Source of the DNA: Promethearchaeota archaeon
GTDB taxonomy: Archaea; Asgardarchaeota; Lokiarchaeia; Sigyniarchaeales; SOKP01
Direction: 5' to 3'
Assembly (NCBI GenBank): GCA_008080735.1
Contig: SHMW01000035.1
Location: 1 to 38,472, forward strand
DNA: 38,472 nt
The notes beneath the pieces are model-generated. The model was given only the letters and a program-made list of their open reading frames with translations. It did not search any database and was not told the origin of the DNA. Positions 8,632-16,792 of the stretch are shown here, piece by piece. The stretch's first letter is position 1; every line of letters starts with the position of its first letter. The position numbers and the translations under genes are program-made.

Positions 8632-10407
8632 TTATCCCGGAAGCCAAAAGAGATTAAATCCGAATTTAACGAAGGAAAGAATGAAGTTTCCCGCAACAAC
8701 AAATAAGGTAATTGCTCTTATAGCATTGAGTATTATTCGTTTTAATTTGCGTTTAGTATCATGCAAATATGTATAGGATACTTCTATGACTGTCCCTTTG
8801 TTTATTTTTGAATCCCCTGGGAGCTTCAAAGTAATTGTTGATGTAAATCCATCTCCAATCTCGTCAACAAGATCATAATTTTCTTTCCCCAATAATATTT
8901 CATTCCGCTCAGACCCATTTTCCTCTATAAATTGTATTGAATTGATTTGTTCCACGCGATATTCCGTCAATTCTAATTTGTTATCATCTGGATCAAACCT
9001 GAACTTATCTTTCTTTGACTTTATTTTCTCGTAATTCTCTCCCACCCCCCAATCAATGAATTCTTTCACGATTCGGTCCCCATCAAATACAGGAAGAGGA
9101 AGCATATTAAATAAAGTGAGACTAAATGCGATGGCAAACAACCAAAAGAGTTCTTGGCTCACGAAATAGGGCCAAAAATTAGTGAAAAATTGTCCAATTG
9201 CGTTCTTATACATGAATGAAGATGCACTTGTTATCCCCACATAAGGATCCCCACTTTTGACGGGATAGATGTAATCATCACCCCCTTCTGAGGTCAAATT
9301 AATTTCATTTAAGGTGAAATTGATCCGAAAGCTCCAAAAAGTTATCCCGTTTGAATAATTTATGAGCTCTCCATTGATTTTTGTAATATTTATGTTTATT
9401 TCTTGGGCATTTGTATAATTATAGGTAAGAATTATATATGTGTCGTAGATTTCGTACTTTAGGGGAATTTTGGGGCCTAAAGTAATGTTTTTTTCTATGA
9501 TCCCAGTAGCCGGATTGAAGAGTTTGAAGGTGAGTTTATCTCCTACGGATACATCTATCCCTTCTGTTTTGTTTTCAAGGATACTTGTTAAATCGATTCC
9601 CTGATACGCGTCTAAGGAAACATAATTGGCTTCAGAATCCGATGCGTGCTTGATAGCAAGAATCTGATCATTTACAGATATATTCCCATAATTATATCCC
9701 CCCTCTTGAATTGTTAAAACCTCTCGAATCTGAGGAACTTGTGAATAGAACGGGGAGATCATCAATGGCGCGGCAAGAATTAGCAAAAAACCAATCCCCG
9801 CGGTAATTGCATTCACATATGTACCCGCGGCACTGATTCGTAAACGTGTACCTCGTGAATATTTTTTAGAGTTTAATTGTTTCTCGTCTACTTCCACGAA
9901 AGCTCCAAACCCAATTAAAAAGAATAATCCTGCACCCAATACACCAGTTGATTCTATATTGACGTCATCTGCAGTTGCCGCAACACCATGCGCTAATTCA
10001 TGGGTTGTTACTATAAATAATAGCGGGAGTAGTAAATAGGCAAAGATCGGGAGATCCACCGTAACCCCGGGAATTAGGGGCGTTATTACGTTAGTAATTG
10101 AAGGACTGAATATTAAGCTAACAAAATTACTAAAAAAGAACCAGAATGCGAATATTGTAAAACTAAATGAGATAAATATACCAATAGTCCAAAAGACTTT
10201 CCAAAATCGAGGAGCTTTTTTGCCCAATTTATTAATAAATTTATTCAATCTCTTTGTCTTAAACATCGCTAAAAAAGGAAAAAAGACGTTATAGGCGTGT
10301 TTTCTATTACGGAGTGCGAGAACAAAGAGACCAACTATGCCCCAAAAAATCAAGGATACGATTGTCCATGGGTTTAATAAAAAATCAATTAAGAAATTAA
10401 GAGTCAT
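8632..10407 (-). CDS. Site-2 protease family (M50) intramembrane metalloprotease
   Basis: The 591-residue integral membrane protein has the zinc-protease motif HELAH at residues 136-140 and the second catalytic block LPLPVFDGDR at 436-445, which supplies the third zinc ligand Asp. Hydrophobic segments are seen near residues 10-32, 70-100, 120-137, 155-170, 200-215 and 410-435, plus one at the C-terminus. About 200 residues between the catalytic halves (230-400) look extracytoplasmic and contain NxT/S sequons; the part after VNDQILAI resembles a PDZ-like domain. A soluble insert rich in charged residues (450-560) precedes the last membrane span. S2P enzymes cleave membrane-bound regulators; the target here is unknown. 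The tRNA thiolase gene follows 6 bases downstream, suggesting co-transcription. Confidence 0.9.
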   Translation of the reverse strand: MTLNFLIDFLLNPWTIVSLIFWGIVGLFVLALRNRKHAYNVFFPFLAMFKTKRLNKFINKLGKKAPRFWKVFWTIGIFISFSFTIFAFWFFFSNFVSLIFSPSITNVITPLIPGVTVDLPIFAYLLLPLLFIVTTHELAHGVAATADDVNIESTGVLGAGLFFLIGFGAFVEVDEKQLNSKKYSRGTRLRISAAGTYVNAITAGIGFLLILAAPLMISPFYSQVPQIREVLTIQEGGYNYGNISVNDQILAIKHASDSEANYVSLDAYQGIDLTSILENKTEGIDVSVGDKLTFKLFNPATGIIEKNITLGPKIPLKYEIYDTYIILTYNYTNAQEININITKINGELINYSNGITFWSFRINFTLNEINLTSEGGDDYIYPVKSGDPYVGITSASSFMYKNAIGQFFTNFWPYFVSQELFWLFAIAFSLTLFNMLPLPVFDGDRIVKEFIDWGVGENYEKIKSKKDKFRFDPDDNKLELTEYRVEQINSIQFIEENGSERNEILLGKENYDLVDEIGDGFTSTITLKLPGDSKINKGTVIEVSYTYLHDTKRKLKRIILNAIRAITLFVVAGNFILSFVKFGFNLFWLPG

Positions 10408-10702
10408 GTGAAATATCTAGAACAGACTATTTAAACTCTCAAATATAGAATTGAAATTAAATTTATTGTTTTTAATAAAACAAAAATCGATCATAAACTG
10501 AGGATATTATCAAAATTCTATTTATATATTCTGTATTTAATTGAAGGAGTGTTTGTTCATTCATTTTTCCCCGATAAGGATAATTACAACACAAATCGTA
10601 ATATTTCTGACATTTCTTTTCTTAACTCAATTTAATTTATCTTTAAGGATGGGTAGATTTTTCAATAAGTCATCTAAATAGATTGGGGTAAATAAGGAAA
10701 AA

Positions 10703-10809
10703 TGGTAGCGGGGGTTCGATTTGAACGAACGGTCTCAGGGTTATGAGCCCTGCGGCGTATTTAATAAGCGTAAACCGCTTGATTATAAACCAGGCTAGCC
10801 CACCCCGCT
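10703..10809 (-). tRNA. Initiator tRNA-Met (CAT) with D-loop intron
   Basis: On the minus strand the acceptor stem AGCGGGG pairs with CCCCGCT, followed by discriminator A and an encoded CCA (10703-10705). The anticodon arm is CAGGG-CTCATAA-CCCTG (anticodon at 10743-10745) and the T-arm is GTTCG-TTCAAAT-CGAAC. The A1:U72 pair and three consecutive G:C pairs in the anticodon stem mark it as the initiator. The D-arm (GGC ... GCC) is interrupted by about 29 extra bases, roughly 10760-10788, which form an AAGCG/CGCTT hairpin. Removing them gives a normal ~75-base tRNA. The aIF2-beta gene, whose product acts with this tRNA, lies 1.2 kb away. Confidence 0.93.
10760..10788 (-). other. tRNA-iMet intron in the D-loop (boundaries ±2)
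   Basis: This insert separates the conserved AGCCTGG of the D-loop from the 3' half of the D-stem. It folds as AAGCG-GTTTA-CGCTT with a possible second TTTA/TAAA helix separated by an asymmetric internal loop, which resembles a relaxed bulge-helix-bulge substrate for the archaeal tRNA splicing endonuclease. The exact cut sites cannot be fixed by eye. The position is not the usual 37/38 site. Confidence 0.75.
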
Positions 10810-10840
10810 ACGGTTGTGGAGTTAATTCAGATATACTTAG

Positions 10841-10850
10841 AAATATATGA
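10841..10850 (-). promoter_or_regulatory. Possible TATA box of tRNA-iMet
   Basis: On the minus strand TCATATATTT lies about 32 bases before the 5' end of initiator tRNA, a reasonable distance for an archaeal box A driving a transcript with a few leader bases. The region is AT-rich throughout, so the match is only suggestive. Confidence 0.35.
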
Positions 10851-11071
10851 TAAATTTAATTTTGATTTACTTGTAAGAAAAATGAATTAAACATTTCTTA
10901 TATTTTTAATGCATATTACCTATGAGAAGAATTTCTAACTTAAAGTCTAAGATTTAGCAATATCTTCTATATCAAGGTGAATTCATAGGTTTGGAAGTTA
11001 ATAGTTAGGCTTTAAAACAATCTAATAAATATAATAATAGTAAAACATATCCGATAATTATCAGATGAAAT

Positions 11072-11818
11072 ATGAGTGAAACTGAAACCTATAAAAGATT
11101 TCCAGCAGTGAGATGCTGGATACATCATATAATGGAGGGAAACTATTCACCCGGAGATAAATCCCTTTATACGATTTTTGGTAAAGTAAAAAGAGTACGC
11201 ATAACGGCCACAATAATGGATAAGCGTGAAATACTTAGCACTCAGGAGAGTCAAGGGGATGATTTATTCGATGAGGATGAATCATCCAATATGAGAATAG
11301 AATTTGATTTAGATGATGGGACAGGGCTAATCCGTGCCACATTATGGCGTGTAGATCCAGAAAAATATGAGAAATTTTCAAAGGGAGATATTGTTGATGT
11401 GATTGGATTAATTCGCAAATGGAAAGAATTTGTATATGTATCGCCCGAGATTATGAAAACCATCGAGACCCCCAATTTCATCTTGCTGAGGGATGCAGAG
11501 ATAATAAAAAAGATACAAGATGGTGAGACAGCGGAGATTCCCGAAATTGGCGAGGCAGATGTGGAGATGGATGAGATGACTGATGAAATTGATATAGACT
11601 CCCTTTTTTCGGATGATGATGAGGAATTTCCTTCGATTAGAGATGAAATCATTTCAGTGGTTAAACAACATTCTAAGGGAGGGGAAGGAATTAGTTTTAA
11701 AGATTTAAAAGATAAATTAGGGATTTCAAAAGAAGAATTAAAAAATTATTTGCGAGATTTAGAGATGGAAATGGAAATCTATCAGTCAGAAGAAGGGATT
11801 TATCAGATTTATTCATAG
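11072..11818 (+). CDS. RPA32-like single-stranded DNA-binding protein (OB fold plus winged helix)
   Basis: The 248-residue protein starts with an OB fold (about residues 25-150; blocks IFGKVKRVRI, FDLDDGTGLIRATLW and KGDIVDVIGLIRKW are typical of RPA). An acidic, low-complexity linker rich in Asp, Glu and Ser follows (about 160-190). The C-terminus (about 192-248) reads as a winged helix: IRDEIISVVKQ, then ISFKDLKDKLGISKEELKNYLRDLE, then a hairpin ending YQIYS. OB followed by winged helix is the architecture of eukaryotic RPA2 (RPA32), which docks repair and replication partners through the winged helix. Its probable large partner is the multi-OB RPA at 35084. The ATG start (MSETETYKRFPAVR) precedes the OB fold with a normal margin. 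A related archaeal RPA-associated protein is the main alternative. Confidence 0.85.
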   Translation: MSETETYKRFPAVRCWIHHIMEGNYSPGDKSLYTIFGKVKRVRITATIMDKREILSTQESQGDDLFDEDESSNMRIEFDLDDGTGLIRATLWRVDPEKYEKFSKGDIVDVIGLIRKWKEFVYVSPEIMKTIETPNFILLRDAEIIKKIQDGETAEIPEIGEADVEMDEMTDEIDIDSLFSDDDEEFPSIRDEIISVVKQHSKGGEGISFKDLKDKLGISKEELKNYLRDLEMEMEIYQSEEGIYQIYS

Positions 11819-12003
11819 AAAACCTCATTATTGATTTTTAAATCTTTTCCGGAAAGAGGAAGGAAAATTATTTGGGTTCGAAATGGAAAATGCATTACCA
11901 TTATAATTCAAAAGTATTAATTTTAGGGTTTTATAACCATTAAATTATTTTTCCTTGATTGATTATTATAAATATAAAAATTATACCATCCTTAGTGAGA
12001 ATT

Positions 12004-12414
12004 ATGGACCTAAATAATTACGATGATTTGTTAAACAAAGCATATGATAAAATCCCAGAGAATGTAAAGCAGTCGAGCAGATTTGAAATTCCTAAAGTTG
12101 AGGTAAGATACGAAGGAAAAAATACCTATATTACGAATTTCAATAAAATATTAAATACACTAAACAGAGATAAAAAGCATTTTATTGGAATTTTTCTTAA
12201 GACTGCCGGTACTATGGGAGAGATTAGAGGAAATCAACTATTCTTAAAAAGCCGTTATAAATCGCATGTATTAGACAGATTAATTAGAGAATATGCAAAA
12301 GAATATGTATTGTGCGATATATGTAGTAAACCAGATACAAATATCGTCAAAGAAGGGAAGAAGGAATATTTAAAATGTACTGCGTGTGGTGCACGGACAG
12401 AGATTAAAGAATAA
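12004..12414 (+). CDS. eif2b: Translation initiation factor 2 subunit beta (aIF2-beta)
   Basis: This 136-residue protein is the beta subunit of the aIF2 heterotrimer that brings initiator Met-tRNA to the ribosome. It starts with the short N-terminal helix (MDLNNYDDLLNKAYDKIPE), continues with the alpha/beta core, in which FFLKTAGTMGEI-like FLKTAGTMGEIRG is diagnostic, and ends in a zinc ribbon with CDIC and CTAC pairs. The frame stays open 15 codons upstream to an ATG at 11959, but family alignments begin at MDLNNY, so 12004 is chosen; a weak GTGAG lies just upstream. DUF424 and NMD3 follow closely on the same strand, forming a translation operon. Confidence 0.95.
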   Translation: MDLNNYDDLLNKAYDKIPENVKQSSRFEIPKVEVRYEGKNTYITNFNKILNTLNRDKKHFIGIFLKTAGTMGEIRGNQLFLKSRYKSHVLDRLIREYAKEYVLCDICSKPDTNIVKEGKKEYLKCTACGARTEIKE

Positions 12415-12432
12415 TAAAATCTGAATCAGATA

Positions 12433-12729
12433 ATGAAGGTATACATAAAAATCCACATCAGAAATGAAATAGAAACGGTGGCGTGTTGTGATAAGGATTT
12501 ACTTTGTAAAGTCTTCAAAGAAGGCAATTTGAGAATCGAAATTACGGACCAATTTTTTGGAGGCGAATTAGTTGATATATCGGAAGCAATCGCGATCCTG
12601 AAAGAAGCGTCTTACTTTAATATTGTCGGTGATAAAATCATAAAAGAGGCAATTGATTGTCAAATTCTTCCTAAGGAAGGGGTTCGTCGAATAAATGGTG
12701 TGCCTATGGCCTTAAAGATGATGTTCTGA
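12433..12729 (+). CDS. DUF424 family protein
   Basis: The 98-residue protein matches the archaeal DUF424 family throughout: an N-terminal MKVYIKIHIR strand, CDKDLLCKVFKEG, then the conserved FFGGELVDISEA, NIVGDKIIKEAI and a C-terminal RINGVPMALKM. The length is standard. The function of DUF424 is not established to my knowledge. It lies 18 bases after aIF2-beta and its stop overlaps the NMD3 start (TGATG), so the three are almost certainly translated from one transcript, which suggests a role linked to ribosomes or initiation. Confidence 0.9.
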   Translation: MKVYIKIHIRNEIETVACCDKDLLCKVFKEGNLRIEITDQFFGGELVDISEAIAILKEASYFNIVGDKIIKEAIDCQILPKEGVRRINGVPMALKMMF

Positions 12730-13640
12730 TGCCTAATAGATTTTGTGCGATATGTGGGAAAGAAATTGACTCTTCCGCACCACATTACGGAATGTGTCTT
12801 GATTGTTATCTGAAAGAAAATCCTTTATTCGTATTGAAGGACTCTTTTTCGATTAATATATGCCTTGATTGTTTTAGTTATTCCAAAAAGCAAGATTGGT
12901 ATGAGCCAGAGGTAAAAGATAAATTCTATCTTTTAGAAGAAGCTTTAGAAAGATTTATCCTCAAACCATATCTGAAAAATGATAATGTCTTCTTTGAAAT
13001 GCAATTTGATGAGGAAAATTTTGAATATTCTTCGAAAGATCTTTTGAAAACTTTGAATGTTAAAATCATTGGGAGACTAAAGGAGAATCCACGGATTAAG
13101 CATACAGAGGAGATCCGAATCAATATAAATTATGAATTATGCGATAATTGTCAGAAAATTCGAGGGGGTTCTTATTATACCGCAATTATTCAACTAAGAG
13201 TGAATAGTGAGGAGGATCTTGATATTATTAATAATATATTAAAAGATATAGAACAATATACGGAAAAGTTATTTGAAAAGGAACCGAGGCATTTTATATC
13301 TCAAATAAAGGATCAGACGAATGGGATTGATTTATATCTGAGTACCAATGAACTTATGAATTATCTCATTACTTTTCTGAATAATAAATACCATTTTTTA
13401 CTAAAGAGATCAAAGAAATTGGTTGGCAGAGATAATCAGAAAGGGAAAAATGTATATAGATTGAAAGCTTCAATAAAAGTACTTCCAATCAATAAGGGAG
13501 ATACATTATTGATTAATAATAAAGAATATCTCGTGGACACAGTTTTAAAGAATAAGATAGTTTTAAAAGATAAGAAGGGAGAAAAAATAACCAAAAATTA
13601 TCAATTCTTTTTTAGTGCTGATTATAGAAAATTAAGCTAA
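12729..13640 (+). CDS. nmd3: NMD3-like 60S ribosomal subunit assembly/export adaptor homologue
   Basis: The 303-residue protein has the NMD3 N-terminal zinc region: FCAICGKEI (C6, C9), MCLDCYLKENPLF (C23, C26), then ICLDCFSY (C45, C48), with a fourth Cys pair in YELCDNCQKIRGGSYY near residue 140. The rest matches the archaeal NMD3 core with an OB-like C-terminal part (INKGDTLLINNKEYLVDTVLKNKIVLKD). In eukaryotes NMD3 binds the nascent large subunit; archaeal homologues lack the export function and presumably act in large-subunit maturation. Its ATG overlaps the DUF424 stop by one base, indicating translational coupling. RIO1 follows 32 bases later. Confidence 0.92.
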   Translation: MPNRFCAICGKEIDSSAPHYGMCLDCYLKENPLFVLKDSFSINICLDCFSYSKKQDWYEPEVKDKFYLLEEALERFILKPYLKNDNVFFEMQFDEENFEYSSKDLLKTLNVKIIGRLKENPRIKHTEEIRININYELCDNCQKIRGGSYYTAIIQLRVNSEEDLDIINNILKDIEQYTEKLFEKEPRHFISQIKDQTNGIDLYLSTNELMNYLITFLNNKYHFLLKRSKKLVGRDNQKGKNVYRLKASIKVLPINKGDTLLINNKEYLVDTVLKNKIVLKDKKGEKITKNYQFFFSADYRKLS

Positions 13641-13672
13641 TGTGAAATTTTTCTATGAGGTAGGTAAATTTT

Positions 13673-14482
13673 ATGAAAAAAGATGAAGAAAATGAAGAAT
13701 TTTATGAATTAAGTTCTCATGTTGATAATTTGATTAAAAAAAAAATTGACACTAAGCGAATAAGAGAAGTTGATAGATCAAAAAAGACCGCAGCTTTTGA
13801 ATCAGTCTTAGATGAGCGAACTATAACCCAACTACAGAAAATTTTAGATAAAGGAATATTAAATGATATTGAAGGAATTATTTCAGCGGGTAAAGAGGCA
13901 AATGTCTATTTAGGGTATGTTCAAAATAGTCATGAAGTTGCGATTAAGATCTATAAGATAGATAGCAATACATCACGATGGATGAAAAATTATATTATAG
14001 GAGATCCGAGATTTAAAAAAGTACCGAAAAATATTGCAAAAATAATATATTTATGGGCAAGTAAAGAATATAAAAACTTAAAAAGAGCGCAGAGAGCAGG
14101 ATTACGAGTACCTAAACCCATATATGTCAGAGATAATATCCTCATTATGGAATATATTGGTTTTGGTAGTATACCTGCCCCTAAATTAAAAGATATAGTA
14201 AACCCCATAAATAAAGAATTTCTGTTAAATGATATTTTGGATTTCATTAAGAATTTATATCAAAAATCTAAATTGGTTCATGGAGACTTATCCGAATTCA
14301 ATATTTTATATCATAATCAAAAACCTTTTTATATTGATATTTCTCAAGCAGTCTCAATAGAGCATCCGAAATCTGAGAAATATCTAGTACGAGATATTAA
14401 AAATGTCTTCCGATATTTCGAAAAATACAATATGGCATTACCTAACCCCGAAGATTTCTATTATGAGACTATTGAGGTTTAG
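13673..14482 (+). CDS. rio1: RIO1-type serine/threonine protein kinase
   Basis: This 269-residue atypical kinase has the RIO1 nucleotide loop SAGKEANVY at residues 71-79, the ATP-contacting Lys in VAIKIYKI (K92), the catalytic loop VHGDLSEFN (D205, N210) and the metal-binding IDISQAV (D222). SRWMKNYIIGDPRF corresponds to the RIO1 flexible loop. RIO1 acts as an ATPase and kinase in late small-subunit rRNA maturation. The first ~45 residues are charged and precede the fold, as is usual. The neighbours NMD3 and the Pno1-like KH protein fit ribosome assembly. A ribosome binding site (TGAGGTAGG) lies upstream of the ATG. Confidence 0.95.
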   Translation: MKKDEENEEFYELSSHVDNLIKKKIDTKRIREVDRSKKTAAFESVLDERTITQLQKILDKGILNDIEGIISAGKEANVYLGYVQNSHEVAIKIYKIDSNTSRWMKNYIIGDPRFKKVPKNIAKIIYLWASKEYKNLKRAQRAGLRVPKPIYVRDNILIMEYIGFGSIPAPKLKDIVNPINKEFLLNDILDFIKNLYQKSKLVHGDLSEFNILYHNQKPFYIDISQAVSIEHPKSEKYLVRDIKNVFRYFEKYNMALPNPEDFYYETIEV

Positions 14483-14582
14483 ATAAATATTATAGAGAGA
14501 TGAATTTGATAAGTAAGCAAGAATTATATTAAGTGCCATTTATATCGATATGTAATCCATAAAATGGAGCGAAATACAGATA

Positions 14583-15143
14583 ATGTTTAAATTGAATAAG
14601 GGCAGAATTGGGGTTGTGATTGGAACTGATGGAGAAACTAAAAGTCAGATTGAAAAAGATTTGGGTGTCGTTATAGAGATTGATAGTAAAACCGGTGATG
14701 TCGAAATAAAACCAGATATAGAAAGCGAGAATTATGATCCACTAAACCAACTCACTGCTAAAAAAATTATAAGGGCCATTAATAGAGGATTCAATCCAGA
14801 AAAAGCCTTGAGACTCAAAGATATGGATTATGAATTAGAGATATTTAATCTCGTTAAGATATTGGGGAGATCTGATAAAAAACTAAAAAGAATTAAAGGA
14901 CGTCTTATTGGACGAAATGGAGAGATTCGAAAAACTATAGAAAGGTATGCTGAATGTTTTGTCTCTATTTTTGGAAAAACTGTCTCTGTGATAGCGGACT
15001 ACGAAAATTTACAGATTGCGCGTAAGGCAATTAATATGATTATCAATGGGATGCCACACCACACAGTTCTACGTTTCCTTGAAGATAGGTATAGTGAAAA
15101 ACAAAAAGAAAGATTCCGAGAGATGTATAAACCAGAATTTTAA
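14583..15143 (+). CDS. KH-domain ribosome assembly protein, Pno1/Dim2-like
   Basis: The 186-residue protein contains two KH domains. The first begins at the N-terminus (RIGVVIGTDGETKSQIEKDLG, GxxG loop at GTDG). The second holds RIKGRLIGRNGEIRKTIE near residues 102-120 with the intact RNA-binding GRNG loop, then ISVFGKTV-like VSIFGKTVSVIADYE. The tail INGMPHHTVLRFLED is diagnostic of Pno1/Dim2, which binds the 3' end of small-subunit rRNA with Nob1 and RIO1. The first loop GTDG is slightly degenerate in its charge, as in Pno1 KH1. The chosen ATG leaves little sequence before the first strand; no better in-frame ATG, GTG or TTG exists before an upstream stop. Confidence 0.93.
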   Translation: MFKLNKGRIGVVIGTDGETKSQIEKDLGVVIEIDSKTGDVEIKPDIESENYDPLNQLTAKKIIRAINRGFNPEKALRLKDMDYELEIFNLVKILGRSDKKLKRIKGRLIGRNGEIRKTIERYAECFVSIFGKTVSVIADYENLQIARKAINMIINGMPHHTVLRFLEDRYSEKQKERFREMYKPEF

Positions 15144-15512
15144 TTATTTCGATTTTATTCTATTTATGCAAGTTTTTACATCATTAAATAAATCTTTACC
15201 ATAGATAATTTCTTTTATTTCTCTAAATAAATCCTCCAACGTGAAAATTTGATTTATTGAAAAAATTTCCTTTTCCACTTGTTCATATGCTTCATTAAAT
15301 GAGACTTCAAAACTTTTGATTTCAAAAAAATCCTGTCCTTCTAATTTTGCGATAACAATATAGCGGGGATAAAGTGTTAATTCAGTTAATGATATGGACC
15401 AGCCATCAATAAAATATTGAATTTCGACCTTAAAAAAACATTTCCATTTATCCAAATATTCTAAAATGATCTTGATTTCTTTTTGAGATTTATTTGAATA
15501 CTTTATATTCAT
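15144..15512 (-). CDS. Hypothetical protein downstream of ftsZ
   Basis: I do not recognise this 122-residue protein. It is predicted to begin with a helix (KSQKEIKIILEYLDKW), then several amphipathic strands (FFKVEIQYFI, WSISLTELTLY, RYIVIAKL), and end with helices rich in Lys, Glu and Ile. No membrane segment, signal peptide or zinc motif is visible. It lies 44 bases downstream of ftsZ on the same strand and abuts the end of the convergent Pno1 gene with no gap. Its placement suggests co-transcription with ftsZ, which makes a division-related role possible but unproven. It does not resemble SepF. Confidence 0.7.
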   Translation of the reverse strand: MNIKYSNKSQKEIKIILEYLDKWKCFFKVEIQYFIDGWSISLTELTLYPRYIVIAKLEGQDFFEIKSFEVSFNEAYEQVEKEIFSINQIFTLEDLFREIKEIIYGKDLFNDVKTCINRIKSK

Positions 15513-15556
15513 ATAACTAGGTTATAAAAGAGGTATTAAAAATACAATAAATTCAT

Positions 15557-16663
15557 CTAATCAGAACTTATCTCGCTGATATTAAAGATTTCATCGGATA
15601 ATCCTACTTTTTCTTTTGAAATCGGTTGGTTAATATCCGATTCATCAGTATTTAATTCTTTTCCCAATATTTGGGGTGATTTAATTCCAGTTATCAATAA
15701 CATCACTCTTAAAAATCCTTCAAATTCATCACTCACCCTGGCACCCCAAATCACCATAGAATCTTTTACATCCATTTTTTCAGAAATTCTAGAAGCAACT
15801 GAATTGGCTTCCGCTAAAGTCATATCATTTCCTCCACATATATGTATTAGAGCACCTCGTGCACCAGATATATCAACATCCAGAAGGGGGGATCTTAACG
15901 CATCGTCAATAGCCTCTTCAACCCGATTCTCTTTTCCATTAGATTCTCCAACGCCCACAATAGTGACACCTCCAGTACCCAAGATTGTTTTTACATCTGC
16001 ATAATCTAAGTTTATAAGAGAAGGCATTGAAATTGTTTCTGTAATACCTTTTACCATAGTAGCCAAAACTTCATCAGCTACACTAAAAGCTTCTATTATT
16101 GGTAAATTAGGTGCAATTTCCAATAATTTATTGTTGTCAATTACTACTAAAGTATCCACATAATGTCTTAATTTCTGCAAACCCATTTGAGCATTATCAA
16201 TTCTGCCAATTTCCGATTCAAATGGTAGTGTCACAACCCCCACTACAATTGCACCTTCATTTTTCGCAATCTCTGCGATGATGGGTGCACTTCCGGTACC
16301 TGTTCCTCCTCCTTCTCCGCATGTGATAAAAACTAAATCAGATTCTCTCAAAATCTTTATGAGATCTTCTCGATCTTCCTCTGCAGCAGCTCTTCCTATC
16401 TTTGGATCACCTCCAGCCCCTAAACCACGAGTCAGGTTTTTTCCTATGAGTATCTTTATGTGAGATTCGATCATATCTAAATGTTGATGATCTGTGTTAA
16501 CTGCAACACACTTAGCGCCTTTTATACCAATTTTCATCAACCTATCTATCGTATTATTACCCGCACCACCAGCACCAACAATTTTAATATTTGCATAACC
16601 AATGTTTTGTCTATCTGGTCGCTGTATTGCTCTTTTTTTGGCGTTCTTAATAAATGATTCCAA
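15557..16663 (-). CDS. ftsZ: Cell division protein FtsZ
   Basis: The 368-residue protein is a tubulin-superfamily GTPase. The N-terminal nucleotide loop GAGGAGNN is at residues 30-37, the G-box signature GGGTGTG at 118-124, and the T7 loop NLDYAD at 218-223 retains the catalytic Asp residues that hydrolyse GTP at the filament interface. The conserved core ends near VMLLITGIKSPQI. The remaining ~45 residues form an acidic, variable tail ending in DEIFNISEISSD. All catalytic motifs are intact, so this is a polymerising FtsZ rather than a CetZ or an inactive paralogue. A small unknown gene follows 44 bases downstream. The ATG start gives the ~20-residue positively charged N-terminal extension often seen in archaeal FtsZ. 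Confidence 0.97.
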   Translation of the reverse strand: MESFIKNAKKRAIQRPDRQNIGYANIKIVGAGGAGNNTIDRLMKIGIKGAKCVAVNTDHQHLDMIESHIKILIGKNLTRGLGAGGDPKIGRAAAEEDREDLIKILRESDLVFITCGEGGGTGTGSAPIIAEIAKNEGAIVVGVVTLPFESEIGRIDNAQMGLQKLRHYVDTLVVIDNNKLLEIAPNLPIIEAFSVADEVLATMVKGITETISMPSLINLDYADVKTILGTGGVTIVGVGESNGKENRVEEAIDDALRSPLLDVDISGARGALIHICGGNDMTLAEANSVASRISEKMDVKDSMVIWGARVSDEFEGFLRVMLLITGIKSPQILGKELNTDESDINQPISKEKVGLSDEIFNISEISSD

Positions 16664-16792
16664 GGATAAATCACATATAATATTAAAATTTAGTTAAAAG
16701 AGAAGAAATAGAACAAGAATTAGAAATTATATAATACCCACATATTATCTAAATATTTTCAGAATAAAATGTATATATGTGAGATGAAAAAA

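Noticed and set aside
11959..12003. Longer N-terminus for aIF2-beta
   Set aside because: The 15 extra residues are hydrophobic and absent from the family, which begins at MDLNNY-like sequence.
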